Below, piece after piece: positions 36,101-46,821 of a stretch of DNA of 64,000 nt. Origin of the DNA: Globisporangium splendens (taxonomy: Eukaryota > Oomycota > Peronosporomycetes > Pythiales > Pythiaceae). Positions within the stretch are counted from its first letter, which is position 1, and each line of letters opens with the position of its first letter. The translations under genes were made by a program, and so were the position numbers. Under the pieces are notes generated by a model. The model ran no database searches and was not told the DNA's origin. It saw only the letters and a list, made by a program, of their open reading frames with translations. The DNA lies in assembly GCA_006386115.1 (NCBI GenBank), contig VFIW01000076.1, positions 304,463-368,462 of the forward strand, given 5' to 3'.

Positions 36101-39100
36101 ACGCACGTAAAATGTCGCGCGTTAGCTCTTGCTTCATCCCCAGCTTGTCCAGTTGAGCATTCAGCGAAGGTAGCAAGAAAACAATGGCTGCCACAACTCT
36201 CTCGACACGAATCGATTCGGTGTGTGACGATGCGTGGAAAAACTGAGAGATTACAGGGAACACGACTCGAAATTGCTGCGGCGGAAGCTGCACAAGTGAT
36301 GGCAGGAAGAGTCGAGCTGTGTCGAAACGATCTCTCCAGTTCGATGAGCGGTTGTACTGGGACAGGAAGCGGTACATCAGCGCAAATTCAGCAGGAAACA
36401 GGTTGTACTGCGACGGACAGAACTCCTCGTTCAAAATAGTACTGTGGGCAGGCTTGAGGCTTGGCTGTAGTTTGCTGTCATTCTTCCTTTGCAAAGAGCA
36501 GAGAATTGAATGAACCTCTTTGCCATCCAGTACTCCGATCAGCAATAACCGTTCCTTGGGATGAGGATGTATCAACGCAAGGACAGCATTCTATACACCA
36601 AAACGGAAGCGTTAGATCGGATCAAAAAGCACAGCAAAATCAACAACCAACCTTCATGTTGATAGGCATCTCACGGAGCTTGGAGGCGATCGCGTTGTTC
36701 CAACTATCTGGTTGCTCGAGTTTTGTCTCCATGTCGGTTTGTGGATTGCAAGTCGGAGCATTCACTTGTCTAAACAAGTTGAAGTACTCAACGATAGATC
36801 GCTTTGAAAAGAGTGGCGTCAGCGTGTAGATCTCTGCAATGATGCAGCCCAGGGAAAACAAATCAGCAGCTTTTCTGAATTCTTGATCCGTCAATTCTCG
36901 AGTATCTGGGATAATCTAGTAAAGTGCAACATCACGCATTCAATGTCAGTAAGCGCTCTTCTCCACAAGTACCATCTTGCAATCTTACATTTTCAATATA
37001 GCTGCGTGGAAGTGAGTATGCTGGATCGACAACCGCCTCAACCGTTCGCCGTAAGCTCGCTCGCGTTTCTAACTCCATCGAGCTTTGTTCGTGCGCGCGA
37101 TCCTCTAGTTCAGTAAGGGAGACTTGAGCTGTTTGTACGTTCTTGAATTCTGGAGATGGATCCTTGTCTTGCAAAGCACTCGATGTCGAGATTTTTATCG
37201 GAAGCCCGACGCGCAACAATTGCAAGTCCATTTCATCGAGGTGTTCAAAATCGGTTTCTCCCCAATCATAATCCAAAACGTCGTATCCACTGTTTTCTGA
37301 CGTGAAATCAGCGTCGAATTCTTCTGGCTTGCTTATCTGTTGCCAGAAGTCACGGAAGATATGAGAGCCCGCGTGTGCGTTCGTATGGTTACTGACTGGA
37401 GCACCTCGCGCAAACTGAGTTGAAGTATCTTCGTTTACTCCATGAATCAATGGAGCAGAAATAGCCAACATTCGCATTTGGTCAGTGCCGTCGCCATGCT
37501 GTTTTGATCCGCTTGCACCCCCTGCGAACGCCGAGGAGTTTGACGGCGATTCACTTCCAGCAGGAAATGCAAATGCAGATCCTCCGCCAATCGCATTGCA
37601 TGATGTATGAGTATGAGCTGAATCCGGGTGAAAGAAGTTAGGAATGACCGTTGCTAGCCGCGATACTGTCGGAGACTTTGCACTTCCGTCGTTTAAGCTT
37701 GAAGGCGGTGACAGCGGAGGCTCGGATCCATGCGACCGTGGGCGGGATTTCGTTTTTCGCCTTTGCTTCAAGCGAACGAGAGATTGTGATTTTGAGCTTG
37801 ATGGAAGTGCAGGACTCTGGCTCATTTGGCCACTCACCGTCAGATGACTGCTTTGAACCATTCTTGTCCCATCAGATGCATCACTGGTCGGCGCCGCCAC
37901 CACCTCGTTGGAGTCGTTTGCGATCAGCAAAGCTTTTGCCAGCATTCCTTCCGCCTGCTTTTTCATTTCACTTGGACGAAAAAGAGTCATCAGCAACTGT
38001 GATCGGTCCACTTGCTCGCGATCAGTCCCTTCTCCTTGTGGAAATGAACACGTTGACGACGACTCCAAGATGGCATCGGGCAGGCTCTTCTTTATTGTCT
38101 TTTTCGCTGGGTGTGATGCATCGAAAACTTGGACAAAGCCTGGGCTTTTTTCCAGCTGAGACTCCTTTTGGACCTTTAACGGGACATTCTTCTGTTTTAC
38201 TGCTTGATCCCCGCTAAGACTCACACCAAAATTCAAGTCAATCCAGGTGTGAAGTTGCGACGAAACCTCGTCACCTTCTAGCATTTTGCGATGAACACGA
38301 ATGAAGTCAGCAGCATCTTCGCACCACGTCGGCAGTTCCAAGTCCTCCATCTCTTCGCCATGAATGGATTTGAACACGTCCGGCTCAGTGTAAAATTCTG
38401 GAATGCACTCGTCTGGGGTCCAGTCGTACATCCGCGCAATGCTTGATGGATACTCTTTTGCCTGGAAATTGGAGCGTACAACTTGTCGAAGCAGCGTCAT
38501 TGGAGTGCGCCGAGCCAAGTATATGTAGTACGTGATCTCTGACAAGCTACGATTTCGCAATTATCTCTGTGAGATGATCACTTCACAGAGTCAACATGAC
38601 GCGAAAAATTTGCTACATACCTTTCTGTGATATGATGCGGAATGACACTGTTTTCGTACGTTCGATCCAGTTGATTGTCGCCTTTGTTCAAGCGGAATTT
38701 GCTCTTACTTAAATCACGCCAGCCACTATCCCGAGCTCGAAAGTCCATCACCCACGGTAAGAAAGGATGAAATACGCCGTCGATCTAAAGCAAAGGGAAA
38801 CGTGAGAACAATCGCACCGCACTCGTTTCAGGATTTTGGTGTGGAAAGTGCTTACCATTCTGCGACCAGCTGCTTTGTTGAGCAACATCAAATACTCGAA
38901 ATTGCTGATGTCGCCATCGCACCATTGCTCTGTTACGGATCTCGTTGAGAACGAAGCAACCGATCGGGACATTTGCAAAGACTCAATTGGTTCTTGTAGC
39001 AACGGAGCTTGCGATTTCCGCTCTAGGTTCGTTTCTGCTTCGCCAGAAGTCGACTGAACAAACGGGAGAGAACCTAGGCGTACCCATAGTGTATCGGTGA

Positions 39101-40181
39101 GCAAGATTTCATTGGGACTAAATCCCCCACACGCAACGTCTTGATCGTGAAGAAATTGCAGCATTCGACGCAATTGATAGATCAAGAAGCGCTTTTTCAA
39201 ATCCGATAGCGCTAGCTCTTCACCCTAGGTGTTAGCACGAAACGCATACTTGGCAGGAAATATTAACTGCACTTTCAGCGGGCAAGAAACAATGCACTTA
39301 CTTGAGTTTTTCCATCATCATGCAGCACATGTCGATTGTATTTCAGCACATCCTGAAGAGAGTATTTCTCGTACTCGAAAATAGCCAATGAAGCTGGATC
39401 GTCACGGACACCAGATGCACTTTCTTCTGTTGGGAATTGATACACTCCGCGCAATGGGCTCAAGTGCACGGACTTGGCAACTGCTTTTCGTGCAATCAAC
39501 TGGTCTTGTAATCGCTTGGAGTCAATTGGCGCTTTATATATGGGTATGTCTGAATAAAAAAGCTCGAGCAATGCTATGGGAGACACCTGCATCACACAGC
39601 ACAATGAACCACAGAAAGTACACCACGAAGGTCACGAGATCCACCACGAAAATGCACAGCACCAGACATTGTATATGCATATATACCTGTTGTTCACTCG
39701 GCTGTCTACGTTGCGCAGCCACAGATGCACCACGCACATTCCGGTGGAAGCCCAGTTCAATCTCCAGTTGTGTCTCCAAGCCGCCACGTAAGGCGCGAAC
39801 GCCATTTTCATTCGTTGTGTTGTCGTCATGCGTTCTCGCTAGTGGTTCCGATTCGCGCCGAACGTATCGGACATCTCGCTGCTTTCGTTGGATTCGTTGC
39901 TTCTTCTCTGCACTCTGTCCTGGAAACTTGCGCACAAACCACTCGAGCACGCGCTCTTGTGCTTCTTCGTGTTCACGCCGTTCTCCTTCTTCTCCTGGCG
40001 CTCTTACTTGTGTCGTCACGAGGCATCGCGCCTCCAGCGGGTCCACGGACGCGTAGCTGAACTCCCAGCGCAGATGCGCTCGGATGTCGTCGCGCACGTC
40101 CCTTGGCTTCTGTTGTCTTTTCCGCTCAGCGCCGCCATCCGCACCGCGCTCGCATCCTTTCTCGCCGCCGCCGTTCTCCAT
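33143..40181 (-). CDS. WDR81/LvsG-type BEACH-WD40 protein with degenerate kinase segments
   Basis: Eight exons keep phase: 39687-40181, 39302-39586, 38856-39224, 38621-38784, 36989-38546, 36652-36915, 35439-36590 and 33143-35353. They encode about 2,165 residues. Exons 2-3 resemble a kinase N-terminal half lacking catalytic residues ([34 protein letters not shown]). Exons 4-5 carry the BEACH core: [45 protein letters not shown] and [13 protein letters not shown]. Exon 6 has [20 protein letters not shown], a kinase alpha-F-like segment. Exon 7 is helical. Exon 8 ends in WD40 repeats ([52 protein letters not shown]). Animal WDR81 and Dictyostelium LvsG share this order; WDR81 acts in endolysosome maturation and autophagy. 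A poorly conserved Ser-rich stretch lies in exon 5. All exons are intact. Confidence 0.85.
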
Positions 40182-42282
40182 TCTGCCGCCGCGCCTGCGG
40201 AAGGGAGACCTTGGATACTTGCATTGACGCGTTGCGAGTTGAAGTAGGACCTTGAGAGACAGATTAATACTCTGAACCGACCATCACTCTGCGCACTCAC
40301 GAATTGACGGCAAAGAAACACTGATGATGATGATGGCGCACGCGCAGTACAGTGCAGTGCTGCACAAGAGGACGAACGGAGTGCGAACCTAATAATCCGC
40401 GCTGGAGAAGGACCACACTCTCTGTAATCACTTTCTTATATTGAATGACCTTGCCTATTTAGTAGTATATGTGCGGTCAGTGATGATAGCCCAGTTTCTC
40501 GTTGTCGTTTTCACATTGGAATTGACTTTTATGCGAGAATTGATATTCCTGTTGCAATCCATTAAATTGGCCATCGACTACATAGAAAGTGGTCAGAAAG
40601 TCGACAGTGGGTGGGTGTTGACAAGTTGGAGGGACCTGATACAGTACCAACATCTGAGAGGACACGACGCAAAACAGAAAGTGTCTCGCATGCATGTACC
40701 TTCAAGACAAGGTTTCAACGCACAGTCCAAGGGGTACGCACACATGTACACACTCTTGACTCAGTCGCACCGTCCGGCTTTCTATTCAGTCTGTGGAATT
40801 GTCACTCGGGAATTGTGGTTTTGTCCCAGTCACTCGGGAATCGCGCTTGTTCAACCTCGGTGTGTGGATGGAGTCGGCTGGGGTCCATTGCGCATCCTCA
40901 ATGGCTACGAAAGCAGCTTGTTCATCACGCCTGTGACATCACACTTGTCACCAAAAAATCAAATGAACCCCCTTCTTGACGCAAGGTCTCAGCGGCTCAC
41001 TTGCCTGAAAATAGCTCTCCCACAAGCCTAGAAAATTTGGGAGTGTGATCGAAAAAGCGATTACGCGTATTTTCGGTTCCACAGAGAATCAAAATTGTAA
41101 ATTACGATCGAAAACTACAATACGGTACAAAATCGGACGAGCCAACACAGAAAATGTGTAATTTATCTTTCCGTTTTTTGTGTGGGGGAGCTTATTCGTC
41201 TCCTTTTTTTCCTGCGCCACAAAAGAATTTGTACACCGTTGCGCATTCCTCATCGAAAAATCAGGTTCCGCGTGCTTTCGCTGTGCCCTTTCGTTGTTTT
41301 TGTGAGCCACAGTACGCTCTGAGCTGGATCGCGGGTTGTTCTGATTGCTTTCGAACGAGGCTTCGCTTCCGAGCGGCAAGCCTTTTTGCGCTTTGCATCG
41401 TTTGTAGTGGGGAAGAATGTTCTCTGCAGCTGTCTTGCTCGAAAGGGAATGCAGGGGGAACAGAGAAGACACGTTACTACCGCAAGCGTGAGCACCTCAT
41501 CTCCTCCATTCTGGTTTTTTTCTCCTCGCTGATTGGCACCCGAGCCAGCTGGTGGTATCAAATTCGAGAGGATCACAGGTTTCTCACCAGGAAATGGATC
41601 CATCTTTTTCATTCGTTTTAATCTGGGGACGAATTGCAGGTAATTCGCGACGCATTCGCCCTAAAGATCTGCTCTCGCGCCGAATCACCCAACAAAAAGT
41701 GTAAAATAACCGAAGAGAGAGAGAGAGAGAGTGAAAGAAAAGGAGGGAGAAAGATCGAACCTCCATTTTTTTCGATTCTTTCTTCCCAAAGAAGCTCTAT
41801 TTTGTGTGTGTCCTTGTCTCGCCGACAGCCTCGCAGGAACTAAAAAACCTCGAAGGTTTTTTCAACAGGGATAGGCAAAACGCTGCACCGGCCAGTTTCA
41901 ACGGTAAAAAAGCGTGGTTAGGGGGACAGCAACCAAACGAGGTCTGGACGTATCCACAAGCGAGTATACTGTGCGCAGCAATAATCCGAGATGCAACCCC
42001 AGATCCGAATTGCGATTAGGTCAGAGGCAATGGTGAGTCACAGTCACTCACGCAAAAAATAAAAAGAAAAAACAGAAAGGAAAACCCGAATCTGAAGAAG
42101 TCCGATTATGGCAAATTACTTCCGCCTGGTTATATTTTACTTGCAGACAAACAGAAAAGTGCGTTTTTTTCGAGCCGTAAGAAAAGGCAGCGCTGTGCAT
42201 GAGAAAACAGCGCACAGTGCTCCTCCCGCCCTAATAATTTGCCGCATATCTCGATCTTCTTTCTGGCAAGAGGACGCGACGC
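40182..42282. other. Intergenic, about 2.1 kb, divergent promoter region
   Basis: Sits between the 5' ends of the WDR81-like gene and the kinase gene. A 196-codon plus-strand ORF (40441-41031) has no recognisable motif. A GA repeat lies at about 41716-41732. Nothing else identified. Confidence 0.5.
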
Positions 42283-44328
42283 ATGGCAAACATGGCGGGC
42301 GTCAAGGGCAAGTACATGCCGCTGAGCGAAGCCAACGTGAGTCCGCTCATGGTCTCGTCCTACGACGGACAGTATCTCTGCGTGAGCTCGTCGTCGGCGG
42401 CTCCCGGCAGCGCTTCTTCCTGTTCGTCGTCGTCGTCGGCGGCGGCGTCGTTTAATAATGCGAGCGACAAACGTGACGCGCGCTTCTCCATGGGCAATTA
42501 TCTCGGCGGAGGCATCGCCGGCGTCGTGTACGAGGCGTACGACCGAGAGTACGCGCGCAACGTCGCGATCAAGATCTTGAACCCGGTCGGTTATAAAATG
42601 TGCTCGCCCGCGGCACTCCGACGCGGCGAGATCATCAAAAAAGGTGTGCCGATCATGGGCAACGTGCGCGGTATGACACTGGAGAATGTGTACTGGGTGA
42701 GTGTCCCGAACCGTCGTGACTTAATCGCGTGCTATGTTGACGGAAGAAACGCGTCGTCTACTTCGTCGGCGATGATGATGGGGATGAACGCCAGCAACAA
42801 TTCCGCGAGTCCGTCGGTGATGCTGCGCGAGTTAACGCTCGAAATGTGCGTGTCGCTGTGGCTTTTGGATGCGGATTTGGACGATGTTGTACAAAACCAG
42901 CGATTTGCGAGCGAAGACCCCGTGAATGACCACCACCACAACAACAGCTGCCGACGTGTGACGGCTCGAACCACAACAAGGACAATGATCGCGGGCCAAA
43001 TGCGCGAAGAACGGAAAGAAGACGATAGCGACAGTCTCGACGTGGACGAAGAGGAGCTGATGATGGATGCGACCCATGCACTGGCTCGCGAAGAGGAAAT
43101 CAAGGTCGGCGACGTCGTGTACATGGTTCCGAAAATGCCTGCGAAATACAAGTCCTTTTTGCAGAGCCGCAAGACCATTTACCGTGAGATTGCGCACATG
43201 CACAAACTCACCGGTAATTCCGTGTCGGGTCAAGTTGGTGGTGGCCATGAAAATGTACTCAAGCTGTACGATGTGCTGGAGTTCGTTCAGCCGTCCAAGA
43301 GCACGATCTTCCTGGTGCTCGAACTCGCGTACGGAGGCGAACTCTTCGATCGCATTCGATCAGACAACGGCGTCGAGGAATCGGTGGCGCGAGGCTATTT
43401 CAAGCAGCTGTTATCGGGCGTCCTGTATTGCCACCAGCTCGGTATTGTGCATCGCGACCTCAAGCCTGAGAACTTGCTGTTGAGCGAGTCGGATGTGCTC
43501 AAGATCGCCGACTTCGGACTTTCGGCGCATTTCATTGCAGCAGTGAGCGGAAGCGCACAGGATGACTCGTCTCTGATGGCGCTCGGCAGCAGTAACTATC
43601 AGCCTGAAATGGACGGGGAGTCAGGTATCATGACGCCAGCAAGATTCCGCCGTCTCAATTCGATTGTCGGGTCTCCACATTATGTCGCGCCCGAAGTTTT
43701 GCAGAACGCACGGTACGGGTACGAAGGACGCAAAGCGGATATGTGGTCCATTGGTGTGATTCTGTATGGTCTCTTGGTCGGCAACCTTCCGTTTGGCAAG
43801 GAATTGCCAACGTGCCCTCGCTATTTAAAATTCTGTGAATGGATCCGATCCCTTCCGTGCGAGCCTCTGACGGGCAAGCTCATGTTCGACATGGATATCT
43901 TCAATGCCGGTCCTGCTCGCATTCTTTCTAGTACCAGCAACCCATCATTGCCCCAGCAAGACGATTTCGCCAAGGCGCAGCAGCAGCAAATCCGGATGGC
44001 TCAAGTGCTCCCGAGTTATCAGCCGACGCCTGCGATGATGATCCATTCCTCATCACTTTGGAGCGGCGTGCCAACGCCAACGAAGCCGCCTGCTTCGGCG
44101 ATGAGCCTGCAGAGCAACAACAACGAGGCTGGCAACAGCGCTCTCCAGAACGGAGCTGGCGGACGACGAGGCAGCCGCGTCGTGACGTTCCCAGGATGGT
44201 TTTTCCCCGCCAAGTTGTCTCCGCAAGCAGTGTTCCTGCTCGCTTCGCTGCTGCAGCCGGACCCAGCCAAGCGCATTTCGTGCGAAGACGCGTACAAATC
44301 CAATTGGGTCATGGATCCAATGTACTGA
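42283..44328 (+). CDS. CAMK-like Ser/Thr protein kinase with a large N-lobe insertion
   Basis: An intronless 681-residue protein. The glycine loop is LGGGIAGVVYEAYD near residue 72, with the ATP lysine in VAIK near 94. About 200 residues of inserted, partly low-complexity sequence follow before the alpha-C helix region (KTIYREIAHMHKL). The rest is canonical: hinge LVLELAYGGELFDRI, catalytic loop HRDLKPENLLL near 390, DFGLS near 409, activation segment GSPHYVAPEVL near 465-475, and DMWSIGVILYGLLVGNLPFG. A second insertion (residues ~510-630) precedes the final helices LASLLQPDPAKRI. The catalytic residues K, E, D and D are present, so it should be active. The kinase core is closest in style to CAMK/SnRK/AMPK. 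No calmodulin-binding or UBA motif was recognised. Confidence 0.85.
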   Translation: MANMAGVKGKYMPLSEANVSPLMVSSYDGQYLCVSSSSAAPGSASSCSSSSSAAASFNNASDKRDARFSMGNYLGGGIAGVVYEAYDREYARNVAIKILNPVGYKMCSPAALRRGEIIKKGVPIMGNVRGMTLENVYWVSVPNRRDLIACYVDGRNASSTSSAMMMGMNASNNSASPSVMLRELTLEMCVSLWLLDADLDDVVQNQRFASEDPVNDHHHNNSCRRVTARTTTRTMIAGQMREERKEDDSDSLDVDEEELMMDATHALAREEEIKVGDVVYMVPKMPAKYKSFLQSRKTIYREIAHMHKLTGNSVSGQVGGGHENVLKLYDVLEFVQPSKSTIFLVLELAYGGELFDRIRSDNGVEESVARGYFKQLLSGVLYCHQLGIVHRDLKPENLLLSESDVLKIADFGLSAHFIAAVSGSAQDDSSLMALGSSNYQPEMDGESGIMTPARFRRLNSIVGSPHYVAPEVLQNARYGYEGRKADMWSIGVILYGLLVGNLPFGKELPTCPRYLKFCEWIRSLPCEPLTGKLMFDMDIFNAGPARILSSTSNPSLPQQDDFAKAQQQQIRMAQVLPSYQPTPAMMIHSSSLWSGVPTPTKPPASAMSLQSNNNEAGNSALQNGAGGRRGSRVVTFPGWFFPAKLSPQAVFLLASLLQPDPAKRISCEDAYKSNWVMDPMY

Positions 44329-45346
44329 ACATGCCTGTATACTCTCTCTTTTTTGTGTCATAGTAGAAAAAAAAGCACCACTGATGAAAAAACAAACAAA
44401 ACAGCAAGAAACCACCAGCATGCGAAGAGAAACACCAGAGCTCTTGCGCTTTTAACCTAATCTATATAGTACGATATCTCAATAAATGCATCTTCCACAC
44501 ATCGTATTGCTGCTGCTGGTTTTGTCAAACATCAACGAGATGATCTACAATGCATTCGTAGTGTCACACAAAGCTCCATGCTCGCACCAGAAGTGCTGAT
44601 ATAGCTTTGCGCGATATTTCGTCCATAACTGGAACGGATGTATGGTGTCAAGCCACGCAAATGCAGTCTGAGTGGAAATCGAGATGCGTGCAACATGCCA
44701 GTGCTGTTGTCCACTGCAAAGGTCTCGTAAAGATATATATCCCGTAGCTTTTCACCAGCGGCCACTAATTTCAAGACAACGTTTCGCTACGAAGGCTCAC
44801 TACAACAGAGCAGCAGCCAAACAGCAGGAGACTCACAGTGTCTCGCTCACGAGCATTTTCCAAGGAGACGCCGTCGTGCACGTGTCGATGGTCGCGTCGA
44901 GCCTGACGCTCGTGTGTTGATGCCAGGGAGCTTCAAGCGGACAGGCGTGCACTTCGCACGCATCTGTCTGTTGCTGGAACCTTCTCCCCATCGAGATCTC
45001 GCCCAGCACCGCGATCTTGCGGTCATGGACCTCCAAGTCGCAGGCTGTCGTCGCATAACCAAGTTTTTTGTTTTTGTTTTTGTTTTGTTCTTTCGACAGA
45101 CACAATGGACAACAGGCTACTAATCAGGCAAACCTAGTACGTGTGTCTCAGCCGGTTATAAAGTAACCGGTGCAGAACAAGCGGCTGTGCGGTTGATGGT
45201 TGCATGATTATTGCATTGATTGCATCGAGAGTCTCGAGACAGAGACAAGTGCGTTGATCAAATGCGCCAAACGCGAACAAACTGCTCCATTATTGCTGGA
45301 AGCCACTCAATTGTGCAAGCAAAAATCATGCACATTCTCCTATAAT
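44329..45346. other. Intergenic, about 1 kb
   Basis: Between the stops of the kinase and the first cystinosin gene (convergent). Poly-A-like runs occur at 44366-44373 on the plus strand. Only short ORFs. Confidence 0.55.
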
Positions 45347-46306
45347 TTATCCTGCATCTGCATTCCGTCCATTGCTGGTGCTGCCACTCGTGCTGGTGGT
45401 GGCAATGGGGAGCAACGACTGCGTCTCCTGCAGCGCGGCGTACTTGGTCGACGATGTCTTTGCGTACCAGACGTAATGCTGCAGCAGGAACACAACGTCC
45501 ACATGGATGCAAATGAGCCCGAGTGAGAACTTTACCGGATCGCCTGTAATCGCCGTCCAATCGTGAGTCGCGACGCCATCGAGAAGCTGTTGCGAGACAG
45601 ACAAAACTCCGCCTGCGATGTCTGTGAACACGCCCCAGATAGTCCACCCGGCCGTCGACTTGAGCTGGTAGTTTAGGACGATCTGTGGGATGTTCTTGAC
45701 GAGCGTCGTCACGAGTTTGACGTAGCTGAGGTAGTACAGGAAGTTTAGCGTGTTGAACACGGACGCTTCATTGTTACCCCTGACCACGACGATGGCTTCA
45801 AAGAGGACTCCGACGGCCACGAACGCTGCTGTCCAACCAACCGTCGCCCGGCTCACAGTCTGCTCGCCGCGGGTGTATATGAGGCACTGAACGATCGATA
45901 GCGTGACGGCGAACGTCGCATGCACCGAGAAGAGCACGTCGTTGGCCTCAACAGCGTTCCGGTTGCCGCCATTGCGTCGCATATACTGCTCTTGCACGCT
46001 CGTGCTAAAGTAAAACGCGCAGTTGAAGATCGTGTAGCAGATGAATCCGAGCATGTGGAGCACCATGAAGTCCAATGAGAGACCGACGACGCTCTGGCGC
46101 GTATAATTGAGATACAGCTGCGGGTAGAACCCAATCGCCCAGCACAGGAAGTACGTCCATCCGAGGATCGACGACACACGGTTCCAGGGCTTCGGGATGT
46201 GTGCATTGGCGTCCAGGGTGAGCCCCAATGCTAGTCCCACAGCCAGGACGCTTGCCGATACGAGAACTACGCGAGTCTGGATCGGTAGACGAAAGAACCA
46301 GCGCAT
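45347..46306 (-). CDS. Cystinosin-like cystine/H+ symporter (PQ-loop), copy 1
   Basis: An intronless PQ-loop protein of 319 residues with seven predicted membrane helices. PQ-loop 1 is in WTYFLCWAIGFYPQLYLNYT followed by RQSVVGLSLDF. PQ-loop 2 is in TLVKNIPQIVLNYQLKST, then AGWTIWGVFTDIAGG. Near the end, ITGDPVKFSLGLICI and FLLQHYVWY are strongly cystinosin-like. Cystinosin exports cystine from lysosomes with protons. A Tyr/Leu-rich tail (TKYAALQETQSLL) could act as a sorting signal, by inference. The start at 46306 (MRWFFRLPIQTRV) is chosen by alignment to copy 2 and because a core-promoter match lies just upstream at 46323-46338. An in-frame upstream Met at 46342 exists. The classic N-glycosylated lumenal domain of animal cystinosin is absent. 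Confidence 0.85.
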   Translation of the reverse strand: MRWFFRLPIQTRVVLVSASVLAVGLALGLTLDANAHIPKPWNRVSSILGWTYFLCWAIGFYPQLYLNYTRQSVVGLSLDFMVLHMLGFICYTIFNCAFYFSTSVQEQYMRRNGGNRNAVEANDVLFSVHATFAVTLSIVQCLIYTRGEQTVSRATVGWTAAFVAVGVLFEAIVVVRGNNEASVFNTLNFLYYLSYVKLVTTLVKNIPQIVLNYQLKSTAGWTIWGVFTDIAGGVLSVSQQLLDGVATHDWTAITGDPVKFSLGLICIHVDVVFLLQHYVWYAKTSSTKYAALQETQSLLPIATTSTSGSTSNGRNADAG

Positions 46307-46322
46307 TTTTGCAATCCGCTGC

Positions 46323-46338
46323 AACTTGAAGAATGAGA
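46323..46338 (-). promoter_or_regulatory. Probable core promoter of cystinosin-like copy 1
   Basis: On the minus strand TCTCATTCTTCAAGTT matches GCTCATTYYNCAWTTT at 14 of 16 positions. It lies 17-32 bp upstream of the preferred ATG at 46306, implying a very short 5' UTR. Confidence 0.5.
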
Positions 46339-46821
46339 TCATGTCCGGGATAAAAGCACCCAAGTGACCGTAGCTCAGAGGATGGTGGGTGCTCCCAGAG
46401 AATGTGCGTAGGGTAGAAAACCTACACAATCGACCATTGCTGGTGCTGCCATGTTCGTTTCAGAGCAACATGCTGCGTTGAAGCTGTCTGCTTGGTATCA
46501 GCAAATCAAAAGTCTGCATTGCAAGGACTCACACTATCTGTAGCCAATGGGAATGGAGAATCCACTCCAAGCGAGCCAATGAGCATCGCGAATGGACATG
46601 TCGATGCAACAACAAAAAAGAGCATCTGGTTACCTCGTTTGAGTGACATGTTACAATAGGGTTACGTTTCTTGAATGTTTTGTACCCTGTCCTTTCATTC
46701 GCAGAATGCGGAAACGTGCCAAGTGCAACTTGCAGGCTGCGTTGAACGTGGAGGAAATGCGCTTCATATTGCAGACTTAATCCTGCGTGCTGTCGTAGTA
46801 TCCGCATTGCAACCGCATGCC

